DNA of 64,000 bases. Source: Sphingomonas sp. S2-65 (GTDB lineage Bacteria; Pseudomonadota; Alphaproteobacteria; Sphingomonadales; Sphingomonadaceae). Positions 8,986 through 17,865 of the stretch are shown here, piece by piece. Made by a program: the position numbers and the translations under genes. A model generated the notes under the pieces. The model did not search any database. It had not been told where the DNA came from and saw only the letters and a list, made by a program, of their open reading frames with translations. How positions within the stretch are numbered: the stretch's first letter is position 1; each line of letters starts with the position of its first letter. The DNA is taken from assembly GCF_021513175.1 (NCBI RefSeq), contig NZ_CP090953.1, forward strand, positions 2,352,501 through 2,416,500, in the 5' to 3' direction.

Positions 8986-9617
8986 ATGGCGGCAAGCGCC
9001 CACGCCGATGTGAAGCAGTTTCGAAGCTGGGATCAGTCAACGATCAACGACGCTCGGCTCGAAGACCATACCGCCCCGATCATGGCGCCGTTTCGTACCA
9101 AGATCGCCCTAGCCTGGTCCGATACCGGTGAGAAGTTGCTGGGTAGCTCCGGGATAAGGATCCAGCAACTCGACACCTCAGGCGCGCTGGAGGGACAGCC
9201 GATCCTGGTACCCAACACGGATACGCGGCGGTCTCCTTCGCTGGCGATAGTAGGCGATCGCCTGTGGGTCGCCTGGATCGGCAGCGGAGACGGTGAAATC
9301 TATCTCGCACGCGACAACGGACCTGATAAAGCCGGCTGGGAGCGCATGCCCCCGCCCGGGAAGTTCTCGTTCAGTGCGCCCGCCTTGTGTGACATGGGCG
9401 GGATGCCGGGATTGTTCTGGCGCGGCAATGACAGCCGCGTGCGCATGTCGTCATTCATCGACGTCGGTGGACAAGCGAGCAGCAACTGCCTGTGCAGGGC
9501 GACTTTCCGGTGGATTCGGACGTACATGCCCTGATGCTCGCCGACGAGGTCATGGTATCCGCCAGCTCGAACAATGTGACCTATACGACTTTCGGCCGAC
9601 TGGTCCCCAAGACCTGA
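8986..9617 (+). pseudogene. Frameshifted propeller-like protein gene
   Basis: The frame from 8986 to about 9480 encodes repeated blade-like units (I-A-L-A-W-S-D, L-W-V-A-W-I-G, P-G-L-F-W-R-G) spaced as in sialidase-type or lectin-type beta-propellers. That frame then turns into low-quality sequence and stops at 9534. From about 9480 a different frame continues sensibly (L-P-V-Q-G-D-F-P-V-D-S-D, then L-M-L-A-D-E-V-M-V, V-T-Y-T-T-F-G-R) and ends at TGA 9615-9617. The two halves differ by one frame step, so the gene has lost a base (or gained two) near 9480. It sits just beyond the RHS immunity gene, where displaced effector genes often decay. Confidence 0.55.
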
Positions 9618-10219
9618 ACTGCCCCGGCAAAGGCGCAAATCCCGTCAGGCGCTACGTACACGATGAAAGAGACTGCAATCTGGTGCGGGAGCCGGACGCC
9701 GAGCGGGCCCAGGTGTTCAAAGCGAGAGACTGGGGACGGATCGATTGTCGGCAACATGCCGGCTCTCCCTTGCGCGCCTCGCTCGGCGGCAGGGCGTCGC
9801 CGATTTCGATCCAAGGAATCGCACCGTCCTAGTCGCGCCTAAGCGAGCGCCTCCACGCGCTCATAAACATGATCGGCGCCCGGCACCATGGAAGCACTCG
9901 ACGGCAGGACTTCCGCCAAGCGCTCCTCTTTGGGTCTCAAGGGGCGCTCACCCTTAACCCGAGGGTCACGAAAATCTCCCAGTCGACGAAATCAGATGCG
10001 CAGCGGGACGTGGGCGGCTTTGGCGGACATGGTGGCGGGGGCGAGGCCGCGGCGGAGAAGGTGGCGGGGCCGAGAACCTCGGCGCGAACAAGCCGGACGC
10101 TGCGCAGCTCGTCAGAAAGGGCGGAAACGCCACGAACAATGATCACGTCATCGTCACCGCAACGCTGAACAGGCTTCCATCAACGGCTCTAAGAGCCGTG
10201 CCTTTAGCTTTGGCTCATG
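9618..10219. other. Non-coding or decayed stretch
   Basis: About 600 bases without a convincing gene. A short + strand frame near 10075-10170 reads as a plausible protein end (G-A-N-K-P-D-A-A-Q-L-V-R and H-V-I-V-T-A-T-L-N-R), but its upstream part is interrupted. The stretch is best read as degraded coding DNA between the RHS cluster and rsgA. Confidence 0.4.
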
Positions 10220-11296
10220 TCATCTCCTGTTTCCGGCTCTTCCAGCGCGTGAGCGGCGAACCGCCGCCGCGCCGCTGTTCGCCGCATCCTCCTGGGCAAG
10301 CTTACGCCACCGGTCAACGCGAGCGGGATCAAGATCTCCTTTCCCCATCGCGGCCCGGATCGCGCATCCCGGCTCGTCGGCATGGGTGCAGTTCGCAAAC
10401 CGGCACTCGAGCGCCACGGCCGTGACGTCGTCGAAGACCTCGGTCACGCCTGAGGCCACTTCGGACATCTGGAGCTCGCGCATTCCGGGTGTGTCCACGA
10501 GCCAGCCGCCTCCGTCCGCGCCGCCCGCGAGGCGGTGCATCTCGCGCACGGTCGTCGTGTGACGGCCTTTGCCATCGTCCTCGCGGACAGCCTGGGTCGC
10601 GATGCTGTCCGATCCCTTGAGCGTGTTTACCAGCGTGGACTTGCCGACGCCGGACGATCCCACCAGCGCGACTGTCTGTCCGAGGCCGCAATAGCCTGCA
10701 AGGTGGGCGGCACTCGCCGGATCGCGCCCGTCGACCAGATCCACCCGCAACCCCGACTGGAGCGCGCGTGTTGCGTCGGCCAAGCGCTCAGGCGCAGGCG
10801 ACAGGTCGGCCTTGGTGAGCACGACGACAGGACGGACCCCCACCTCGCGCGCGAGCACGAGATAGCGCTCGATACGCGCAACGTTGAAGTCGTGGTCGCA
10901 GGCCGTCACCACGAAGAGCGTGTCGACGTTCGCGGCGATGAGCTGGACCCGCCGACTATCGCCCGGGGCGGGCCTTTTGAACAGGCTCGACCGATCCAGG
11001 ATGCGCACGAGATTTCGAGTTTCCCGGTCGATCAGCAGCCAGTCGCCAACGGTGGGACGGTCCTCCGCTCCCGCTTGCCCGGGGAAACTGGACGAGATCG
11101 AGCCCTCGAACCCCTCACCCGAGACACTCACCCTTCCGCGATGCACCGAGATCACGCGGACAGGCTGGCAATTGTAGCTCTGCTCGGCGGAGACCTGCTC
11201 GCTGAAGAAAGGCCTCCAGCCAAGCTCCGCGAGAGTGGGACCTAGCGGTCCGATCGTTGCTGCTGCCGAGTTACGATCCGCCTGATTGGTCGGCAT
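10220..11296 (-). CDS. rsgA: Ribosome small subunit-dependent GTPase A
   Basis: This 358-residue protein is a circularly permuted GTPase that acts late in 30S ribosome maturation. The G motifs come in the permuted order: T-K-A-D-L (G4), then G-S-S-G-V-G-K-S-T-L (P-loop), then D-T-P-G-M-R (G3). An OB-fold domain precedes them. A C-terminal zinc knuckle has the classic C-x4-C-x-H-x5-C spacing. Length is usual for the family. The start lies inside the end of a small upstream basic reading frame on the same strand, overlapping it by 26 bases. The gene stands between decayed DNA and regulator genes, an unusual location for a housekeeping factor, so a second copy elsewhere in the genome is possible. 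Confidence 0.92.
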   Translation of the reverse strand: MPTNQADRNSAAATIGPLGPTLAELGWRPFFSEQVSAEQSYNCQPVRVISVHRGRVSVSGEGFEGSISSSFPGQAGAEDRPTVGDWLLIDRETRNLVRILDRSSLFKRPAPGDSRRVQLIAANVDTLFVVTACDHDFNVARIERYLVLAREVGVRPVVVLTKADLSPAPERLADATRALQSGLRVDLVDGRDPASAAHLAGYCGLGQTVALVGSSGVGKSTLVNTLKGSDSIATQAVREDDGKGRHTTTVREMHRLAGGADGGGWLVDTPGMRELQMSEVASGVTEVFDDVTAVALECRFANCTHADEPGCAIRAAMGKGDLDPARVDRWRKLAQEDAANSGAAAVRRSRAGRAGNRR

Positions 11297-11420
11297 CCGG
11301 CCTTCCCTGTTCAGCCGCCGCCCGCTTGTCCGCCTTGGCTTGTGCCTTCTTCGCGGAATCGGCCGCTTTGGTCCGTTCGCGCTCGCGGCGCTCGAAGTCG
11401 TAATTTGGTTTGCGTGCTAT
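11271..11420 (-). pseudogene. Small basic protein whose start codon reads ATA
   Basis: The minus strand encodes 49 residues rich in Lys, Arg, Ala and Glu, beginning (I/M)-A-R-K-P-N-Y-D-F-E-R-R-E and ending at TAA 11271-11273. The R-K-P-N-Y-x-[FY]-E-R opening resembles a family of tiny highly charged proteins known from alphaproteobacteria, which normally begin M-A-R-K-P. Here the expected ATG is ATA, and no in-frame ATG, GTG or TTG was seen for at least 20 codons upstream. Either the start has been lost by point mutation or a rare start codon is used. It is a single predicted helix, likely cytoplasmic. Confidence 0.5.
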
Positions 11421-11467
11421 GTCGGTCGCTCCCGAAATCGAGGTGGAGCCTGAGCAAAACGCTCGGC

Positions 11468-12211
11468 CTAAGAACCCTTACTTCCCGCTACACCGATCCA
11501 TCGCTTGCGACTAGGCTCGTCGCAAGAGCCGCATGCGCCGCGAGGTGCGGCTTCGGGCCCAGCATGTGCATCCGACAACCGCTCTAGATACGCGCACAGC
11601 ATGTCAGCCAATGCCTCGGCATAGTCATGGATCTCCTCCAGCGTTCGTGGGGCCGCCGAGAAGCTGCTGCCGACCGCACTCAGCGTCGTCTTGATCAGAT
11701 CGCCTGCGAGCGCACGCTTGGCATCGCTGGCGCGCGGCGCGCTTTCCAGAAGGAAGGCGTGGACGATATCGGCGCTCTCCGCATGGGCTTCGGCCGCTTC
11801 GGGCGCGTCGCGATAAAAAGGTGCCGCGTCGTTCAGCGCGATCCGGATCGTCGCCTCCTCGCATTCCGAGCGGAGGAAGGCGTGGACGAGCGCGCGGACC
11901 CGCGCATTCGGTGGCATCAGGCGGTCTTCGAGAATTTCGCGGAGCATGTGAGAGGTCCGGCGCCACTCGTCGCTCTGCAAGCGAAACAGGATCGCCGCCT
12001 TGTTCGGGAAATATTGGTACAGCGACCCCACACTAACGCCGGCGCGTTCGGCGACTCGCGCCATGGTGAAACGCTGCGCGCCTTCGCGCTCCAGAACCTG
12101 AACAGCCGCATCGAGCACCGCCGCGACGAGCGCGTTGGAGCGCAGCTGTTGCGGCACCTTGCGCGAGGAAACATCGTGGTTCCGCGGCATCTTCGATCGC
12201 GCTCCGGCCAA
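11468..12211 (-). CDS. TetR/AcrR-family transcriptional regulator
   Basis: This 247-residue protein has an N-terminal TetR-type helix-turn-helix with the typical F-T-M-A-R-V-A-E-R-A-G-V-S-V-G-S-L-Y-Q-Y-F-P-N-K signature near residues 50-75 (quoted here as the family hallmark), followed by an all-helical ligand-binding domain. The last 30 residues (P-R-G-A-C-G-S-C) are an unusual tail. An alternative ATG 21 bases inside would give M-P-R-N-H. It is divergently transcribed from an O-methyltransferase gene 66 bases away and probably regulates it and itself. Confidence 0.88.
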   Translation of the reverse strand: MAGARSKMPRNHDVSSRKVPQQLRSNALVAAVLDAAVQVLEREGAQRFTMARVAERAGVSVGSLYQYFPNKAAILFRLQSDEWRRTSHMLREILEDRLMPPNARVRALVHAFLRSECEEATIRIALNDAAPFYRDAPEAAEAHAESADIVHAFLLESAPRASDAKRALAGDLIKTTLSAVGSSFSAAPRTLEEIHDYAEALADMLCAYLERLSDAHAGPEAAPRGACGSCDEPSRKRWIGVAGSKGS

Positions 12212-12218
12212 TGCGAAT

Positions 12219-12238
12219 AGTCAAACCTGACGAACTAA
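12219..12238. promoter_or_regulatory. Candidate operator in the TetR/O-methyltransferase divergent region
   Basis: An imperfect inverted repeat with ends TAGT and ACTA lies between the two divergent starts. Position suits a TetR-family operator, but the repeat arms are short and the call is weak. Confidence 0.25.
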
Positions 12239-12277
12239 TCGTATTCCTTGTGGCAGGCAAACGCCCAGGAGAAACCG

Positions 12278-12943
12278 ATGACCACGCTTATCACTGCACC
12301 CGTCGCACCCTTGCTCGACCGCCTGTTCACCGAAACCGATGCCGCCCACCCGATGGCCGATCCGGCCTTTGCGGCGATCTCCAGCGAGGAACGGCTGCGG
12401 CTCATGCGCAGCAAGACAGACTATCGCCGCTTCTACGCGGAACTGAAGGATTACGGGCTGCCCGTGTCGCGCGACACCGGCCGGCTGCTCTACATGCTGG
12501 CGCGTTCGACCGGCGCGCGCTCGATCGCCGAGTTCGGCACGTCGTTCGGCCTGTCGACGCTGCATCTTGCCGCCGCGCTGCGCGACAATGGCGGCGGCCG
12601 GCTGATCACCACTGAATTGGAGCCGTCGAAGGCCGCGAGGGCGCGCGAGAACCTGGCGGCCGGGGGGCTTGCCGACCTAGTCGAGATACGGGAGGGCGAC
12701 GCGCTCGACACGCTGGCGTCGGACCTGCCCGACACGATCGACCTGCTCCTGCTTGATAGCGCGAAGTCGCTCTACATGGACGTGCTCCGGCTCGTCCAAA
12801 GCAGGCTGCGGCCGGGGGCGGTGATCATCGCCGACAATGCCGATCATTGCCCGGAGTATCTCGAACATGTCACCAACCCCGACAACAGGTATTTCTCGAT
12901 GGCGTTTACCGACGAAGTCGAACTCACGATCCGGTTGGCCTAG
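12278..12943 (+). CDS. Class I O-methyltransferase
   Basis: This 221-residue protein resembles caffeoyl-CoA/catechol-type O-methyltransferases, which move a methyl group from SAM to a phenolic hydroxyl. SAM motif I is I-A-E-F-G-T-S-F-G-L-S-T, then an acidic T-T-E-L-E-P motif and the L-L-L-D-S-A-K segment follow. The start at 12278 has AGGAG 6 bases before it. The divergent TetR gene suggests induction by a small aromatic ligand, which is inference. The acceptor substrate cannot be read from the sequence. Confidence 0.87.
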   Translation: MTTLITAPVAPLLDRLFTETDAAHPMADPAFAAISSEERLRLMRSKTDYRRFYAELKDYGLPVSRDTGRLLYMLARSTGARSIAEFGTSFGLSTLHLAAALRDNGGGRLITTELEPSKAARARENLAAGGLADLVEIREGDALDTLASDLPDTIDLLLLDSAKSLYMDVLRLVQSRLRPGAVIIADNADHCPEYLEHVTNPDNRYFSMAFTDEVELTIRLA

Positions 12944-13062
12944 GATCCGGATGCAGGCGGTCCGTTTGACACGGACCGTGGCTCGCTGGTTGAGAGGTGA
13001 CGGAGACCCAGAACCGGCGCTCACAATGAAATCGTCGCGCTCCAGGAGCGGGCATTCGGCGA

Positions 13063-13803
13063 TCACGCGCGGTCGGTCGCAGCGTGCGATGTTCGCTGAG
13101 CCGCCATTGCGGCCGACCCGCGTCGCTCTCGCAACCGGGCCAAATAGTCACGTAGGAGCGGTACACGACGCGGGCGAAAACTCGCGCCGTTCGGGCGTAC
13201 TTCAGCTATGCGATCGGTTCGGAACATTCGAAAGTCTTCACGAAGGCAGCACCAGCTAAGAACCGTTACGCACTCTTCGGTGTAGAACAGCGAAAGCGGC
13301 AGGATTGTCCTTTGGCTCCTGGCGCCATCGCCGTCGACATAGCATATATCGATCGCTTGTTCCCGCCAGCATGCAGCCCGCAAGGGCGCAAGGTCGAAAT
13401 CCAGGATGTAGCGCGGCTCCGGGCGAAAGACCTGAGCGATCGCGTGAAGCAGCTGCCGCTCCCGATCGTCGGGCAAGGTCGCGGCGATTTTGGCGAGCAC
13501 CGAATCCGCAGCCTGCGCCAGTGCAGGATCGCCCCAGGCCCGGACTTCGGCCAGACCGAGCGCGAGGACTTCGATCTCGTCCTCATCGAGCATCTGTGGC
13601 GGCAGCGCAGGGTCTTCCAGCAGACGGTAGCCATAGCCTCGCTCGCCTTCGATCTGCGCACCTGCAGCGCGGAGCGCGTCGATGTCTCGATAGACCGATC
13701 GCGGCGAAACGCCCGTCTCCTCTGCAAGGCGCGCCGCAGTGATCGGTCCGGCCAGCGTGCGCATCGCGTGAAGCAGTCGGAGCAAACGGGAGGAGCGCGA
13801 CAT
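13063..13803 (-). CDS. YafY-type HTH / WYL-domain transcriptional regulator
   Basis: This 246-residue protein has an N-terminal DeoR-like helix-turn-helix (R-L-A-E-E-T-G-V-S-P-R-S-V-Y-R-D-I-D-A-L) and a C-terminal WYL-type domain. WYL domains sense small ligands or nucleic acid, and in this subfamily they commonly govern neighbouring VOC or enzyme genes. It is divergent from the VOC protein gene with 89 bases between them, an arrangement very common for this pair, so it probably controls that gene. Confidence 0.88.
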   Translation of the reverse strand: MSRSSRLLRLLHAMRTLAGPITAARLAEETGVSPRSVYRDIDALRAAGAQIEGERGYGYRLLEDPALPPQMLDEDEIEVLALGLAEVRAWGDPALAQAADSVLAKIAATLPDDRERQLLHAIAQVFRPEPRYILDFDLAPLRAACWREQAIDICYVDGDGARSQRTILPLSLFYTEECVTVLSWCCLREDFRMFRTDRIAEVRPNGASFRPRRVPLLRDYLARLRERRGSAAMAAQRTSHAATDRA

Positions 13804-13892
13804 GAACCTACTGACGGAAAATGGCAGTTGGTGGCCGCTATGTGGGTGTCAGGCGGCAAAAGCGAGAGTCGCCGACATCCTGGAGCTGAAGC

Positions 13893-14309
13893 ATGACCTT
13901 TACCGTAACGCCCCATCTCAATTTCCGCGGCCAGGCCCGCGCCGCCCTTGGCTTCTACAAACAGGTCTTCGGGGGTGAGCAGACGCTGATGACCTATGGG
14001 GCGATCGGGCAGCCCGAACTCGGCGCTTCGCCCGACCAGATCATCTGGGGACAAGTCGTCACCGATGATGGCTTCCGAATCATGGCCTTCGACGTGCGTG
14101 CGGGACAAGAGCATGATGCCGGCACCAACGCCTTCTATGTATCGTTGCGCGGATCGTCGGTCGACGAGGTCCAGCAGCGCTGGGCAGCGCTAGCCGAGGG
14201 AGCCACGATCCAACAACCGATCGGTCCGTCCGCCTGGTCGCCGCTTTACGGCATGCTGACCGACCGGTTCGGTGTCATCTGGATCGTCGACGTCGATCCG
14301 CGGGCCTGA
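13893..14309 (+). CDS. VOC-family protein, PhnB-like
   Basis: This 138-residue protein has the paired beta-alpha-beta-beta-beta fold signature of the vicinal oxygen chelate superfamily. The opening T-P-H-L-N-F-x-G-x-A-x-x-A-L-x-F-Y is typical of the PhnB / 3-demethylubiquinone-methyltransferase-like branch. The end reads D-R-F-G-V-I-W-I-V, also standard. Its reaction is not known. The divergent WYL regulator probably controls it. Confidence 0.88.
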   Translation: MTFTVTPHLNFRGQARAALGFYKQVFGGEQTLMTYGAIGQPELGASPDQIIWGQVVTDDGFRIMAFDVRAGQEHDAGTNAFYVSLRGSSVDEVQQRWAALAEGATIQQPIGPSAWSPLYGMLTDRFGVIWIVDVDPRA

Positions 14310-14548
14310 CCTCATGGCGCCGAGAGCGGGCCGGAATATCGTCCCGCTCTCCCGTGCGTGGGTGTCTCTCAGATGTGGGTGCATGGAGCCGTTCAGCGCG
14401 GCAACTGATTAGTTAGACATTCGCGGGCAACTCGCAGCTTCCCGGAACCCGACGTTCATTCAGGCGAGCTACACTGTCGCCCATCTGACTGAATCCGCCG
14501 ACGGTACGCGTTGGGAACGCTCGCCACGATAGACTGCAGACGCTTGGC

Positions 14549-16099
14549 TTAGTTGGAATCCGGCCAGCGCATCGCATCATCAGGGTTGCCGAACCATTGG
14601 TACGCTGCGCGGACAGCATCTTCGTCCGGAGCGGCATCAGCGCCGGCCCAGGCGACGATCCCATCGGGACGCACCAGCAACGCGCTCAAGTTTGACCGAT
14701 CCGTTGCGTCGCTTGCAACATAACGGATCCGATTGCCCCAGCGGGCTGCGAGTGCTTGCAGCGTTGCGCGGGCTTCGAAGTCGAGCAACAGGCCGCGCCC
14801 ATCCCGAAGGTGTTCGTTCAGCGTCATGCCGTCGACAAGTTCGAAATCGGGCGCGCTACGACCCAGCAGCGGATGGCTGGCGCCGAGATCGTAGCGAAGG
14901 CCGACACCCCAAACGCGCTCGGCGAAATAGGTCGCGCCGTCTCGCGTCTCGATGAGATCGCGGATGATCGTTTCAAGCGCGCGCGAACTCGGGCTCGGCC
15001 GCATCAGGGTGACCTGCGCGCGCGACCAATCGAGAATCTGCGCAGCCACGGGTTGCCGTTCGCGTGCATAGCTGTCGAGCAGATCGGCCGGCGCATCGCC
15101 ACGCACCGTAGCGGCGAGCTTCCAGCCAAGGTTCATCGCATCACCGAGCCCGAGATTGAGGCCCTGGCCGCCCAGCGGAGAATGGATGTGCGCGGCATCG
15201 CCAGCCAGCAGCACGCGACCCTTCCGATACTCGCTCGCCTGGTAGGCACGATCGGTCCAGGTGGTAGCCAGTTCGAGCGCCGTCACGGCGACGTCGACGC
15301 CGGAGATTTTTCGCAACACCACCTCGATGTGGTCGCGCGTGATGGGGCCGTTCCGATGGAAGGCGCCCCCGTCGAAATCGACCATCGCGATCATGCCCGG
15401 CGCTGCATAGGTGTACATGCCCGCCGTCGTGTAGTGCCGGCCGGTCTTGAGCATGTCTGGATCGGCGAGCACGACCTTTGCCGAATAGCCGGTGAACTCG
15501 GGATTGGTGCCGGTGAAGCCGATGGCCGCCGCCTTGCGCACGAAGCTGCGCCCACCATCGCAGCCGACAAGCCAGCGTCCGCGGAACGTCTCGCGGCAGG
15601 CGCTGACAATCACGCCTTCATCCGATTGCTCGAGCCCCTCGATGCCGCGGCCGCGCCGGATCTCCACGCCCAACGCGTCCGCGCGAGCCGCCAGCACAGC
15701 CTCGATGCTCGCCATGTCCGCCGCGATGTTGCTGACCGAGCCGGGGCGACGATAGGGCCATCGCGCGCTGTCGACCTGGTCATGGAAGAACTGGATGCCG
15801 GCGAAGTGACCGCCAGGGCGGCGCTGTTGTTGCGTCCAGTGCGCGGCTGCCGTGCCACGGCTGGCCGCGCGATCCCGAAGGGCTGTCAGCAGATCGCGGC
15901 GCTCGAAGCTCTCGATGGTCGGCACGGAAAGGCCGCGCAGTCCGAACGGAAGCTCCTTTAGTGGCGAACGCGGTTCTTGCGCTTGCTCGAGAATGAGCAC
16001 CGAACAACCCGCGAGCCGCAACTCACAGGCGAGGAATAGGCCCACCGGGCCGGAGCCGGCGATTACGACATCATGAAATTCGTTGCGGGCGGCGTGCAT
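14549..16099 (-). CDS. FAD-dependent aromatic monooxygenase
   Basis: This 516-residue protein belongs to the PheA/TfdB/UbiH-like flavin hydroxylases, which insert one oxygen atom into an aromatic ring using NAD(P)H. The dinucleotide-binding motif G-S-G-P-V-G lies at residues 15-20. The second FAD motif is G-D-A-A-H-I-H-S-P-L-G-G-Q-G-L-N. A C-terminal thioredoxin-like domain (G-R-G-L-L-L-D-F near 415) is present, as in phenol hydroxylases. The substrate is unknown; a long noncoding stretch follows on its promoter side. Confidence 0.88.
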   Translation of the reverse strand: MHAARNEFHDVVIAGSGPVGLFLACELRLAGCSVLILEQAQEPRSPLKELPFGLRGLSVPTIESFERRDLLTALRDRAASRGTAAAHWTQQQRRPGGHFAGIQFFHDQVDSARWPYRRPGSVSNIAADMASIEAVLAARADALGVEIRRGRGIEGLEQSDEGVIVSACRETFRGRWLVGCDGGRSFVRKAAAIGFTGTNPEFTGYSAKVVLADPDMLKTGRHYTTAGMYTYAAPGMIAMVDFDGGAFHRNGPITRDHIEVVLRKISGVDVAVTALELATTWTDRAYQASEYRKGRVLLAGDAAHIHSPLGGQGLNLGLGDAMNLGWKLAATVRGDAPADLLDSYARERQPVAAQILDWSRAQVTLMRPSPSSRALETIIRDLIETRDGATYFAERVWGVGLRYDLGASHPLLGRSAPDFELVDGMTLNEHLRDGRGLLLDFEARATLQALAARWGNRIRYVASDATDRSNLSALLVRPDGIVAWAGADAAPDEDAVRAAYQWFGNPDDAMRWPDSN

Positions 16100-16722
16100 G
16101 ATAGCTCCTTGGTCGATGTTCGACCGGAGCGTTCCTCAGTTCGAGACCCACACGGACGAACGATCAGGGCGCAAAGCGGCGCCCGATGTTCGTCGCGGGG
16201 ATCTCGGGCACGAGGCCAAAGACCAGAGCTCTCGTTGCCGAGAGGACTTGGGCTCACCAGACCAAGTCTGCCTTTTCCGACGCGGCTCACCTAGCGCCGT
16301 GGCTCATTAATCGCAACGCCGATTAACCCAGCAATCAGCGAGTGCCGCAATCAAGGCGTGTCTGCACTCGTACGCAGAACAGCCTTACCCGATGACTCAG
16401 TTGTGGACGTTCGGACCGCCCTTCCCGCTTCCTAACTTCCGACATTCGTTCAAATCAGACCAACGGCCTACTTCTCGGAGCCGCACCAGTGGTTCGAACT
16501 TCTTCAAGTGGGTGTGAAGCGTACTGGCAGCTTTAGGGGCGAAGCGGCAATAGCCGCCGTCACACGCCGACCGCAGCGAAGGATCACCCGCGCCCCAGAT
16601 CCGGACCACATGAGCAGGTTCTCGCACCCTAATCCGGTCAGTTTTCCGGACGTCAATCGCGGCCGCGAAGGCTAAGGCTAGCTTACGTCCGGCAATCCGA
16701 CCTTCGCGGCTTGCACATGGGG
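16100..16722. other. Intergenic stretch with short inverted repeats
   Basis: About 620 bases with no credible gene. It contains GGACGTTC (16405-16412) and a small inverted pair, CCGGACGT at 16646-16653 and ACGTCCGG at 16685-16692. The promoter of the divergent monooxygenase gene must lie near its left end. Confidence 0.4.
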
Positions 16723-17412
16723 TTAGCCAACTACCTTCTTGACGGCGTCGTCCAAGCGCGGATCTCGCCCGCCAGCAACGGCGGCGCCGGAGATAACCTT
16801 AGTGGGCCTGCCGCTGCGATCGAAGACCAGGATGCGCGGAACGCTTAGCTGATCCACCCGAGTCAGTTTCAGAAAGTCGGCCGCGTGTAGCATAGTCAAA
16901 CCAAGCTGTTCCGCGCCGGCCTCGCGCAGAAAAGCGGGTCCTTTGACGCGCTCCACCTCCGGGGTGCCGATGTTGAGGTAGACGATGTTGAGCTTGTCGC
17001 GCGCATATTGTTGGCGGAGTCGCGCCAGCTCGCCCGCTTCCTTCTTGCACGGAATGCACCAGCTCGCCCAGGCTGCAATGACCGTGGGTGTACCTGTGGG
17101 CGCTGTCGCCGCAAGCGTGATCTCCGGCTTGCCCACTGGGCGAACCTTCATCGATCGCGCTTCGGCGAGAGACATTGGCAGCGTGTCCTGCACCTTCTTC
17201 ATCTGTGCAGCGATCCTCGCCTTTTCGGCCGGCGTTAATTTTGCGTAAGCCGCTTTTGCCTCGGCGAGCTTCTTTGCCATTTCCGAGTCCGGGCTGGCAG
17301 TCTCACCACTTTTCACAGTGCGTGCCTCCGTCGTCGGCTGAGATTTGCGATCGCAAGCTGACAATAAAGCAAAAGAACCGGCCAGCATCATGCAAGATAT
17401 TGCCTTGCTCAT
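16723..17412 (-). CDS. TlpA-like thioredoxin-fold lipoprotein
   Basis: This 229-residue protein has a lipoprotein signal (lipobox L-L-S-A-C20), a helical charged linker (about 35-90) and a thioredoxin fold with active site W-C119-I-P-C122-K. TlpA/ResA-type proteins reduce or shuttle disulfides outside the cytoplasm. The start at 17412 is chosen over an in-frame ATG 39 bases upstream because a strong GGGAGG precedes it. No cytochrome c maturation or other redox partner lies beside it, so its client is unknown. A LuxR-type gene lies upstream on the same strand across a 450-base gap. Confidence 0.82.
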   Translation of the reverse strand: MSKAISCMMLAGSFALLSACDRKSQPTTEARTVKSGETASPDSEMAKKLAEAKAAYAKLTPAEKARIAAQMKKVQDTLPMSLAEARSMKVRPVGKPEITLAATAPTGTPTVIAAWASWCIPCKKEAGELARLRQQYARDKLNIVYLNIGTPEVERVKGPAFLREAGAEQLGLTMLHAADFLKLTRVDQLSVPRILVFDRSGRPTKVISGAAVAGGRDPRLDDAVKKVVG

Positions 17413-17865
17413 GTAACCTCCCCACGGCTGTATATCAGCAACGTCTGTCATCTTAGATGGCAGCCTTCTTCACTCTTCACAAAATACCAGGCACATGTAC
17501 GTCCGCTTTCGGGCGACGTGAGCAGTGACCTGAACGACCGACTTTGGGCGGAAACCGACCGGCAGCTTAGCGGCTGCAAGGACCCGTAACCCACCTTTCC
17601 GAGCCCCTTCCGGCTTCGCAGAAGCGGACGTACATTCATTTCAGCCTGATACTTCCGCTAAGCGCCCGATCTTGGTCATTCAATGCACGCCGAGCTGGTC
17701 CTGAAACCTGCTATTCGTTTACTCTTCAATCGACCTTTTGCCACAAGGTCTCTGGCGCAGCGAGGGAGCCCCGACCACGTGGCGGCCGCGGTCGAAGCTC
17801 CAAGAAGCGACGTTCTACGGGGCACAGCCGCATGTTTGGCCCTTCATCTTTGATGACGCTCGGCC
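17413..17865. other. Intergenic stretch holding a MITE-like element
   Basis: No gene is visible. The part at 17495-17635 is bounded by a perfect 14-base inverted repeat and is listed separately. Confidence 0.4.
17495..17635. repeat. 141-bp noncoding element with 14-bp terminal inverted repeats
   Basis: The left end ATGTACGTCCGCTT (17495-17508) is the exact reverse complement of the right end AAGCGGACGTACAT (17622-17635). The 113 bases between them contain no reading frame. This is the layout of a miniature inverted-repeat element, but I see no target duplication at the flanks (GGCAC against TCATT). It might instead be a decayed repeat common in this genus. Confidence 0.4.

Noticed and set aside
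9888..10142. 84-codon + strand frame near rsgA
   Set aside because: Its sequence is Arg-rich low complexity, and another frame reads better over part of the stretch; neither is convincing.
16397..16627. 76-codon minus-strand frame in the gap after the monooxygenase
   Set aside because: No recognisable motif or start signal; it overlaps the GGACGT repeat motif, so it is likely noncoding.
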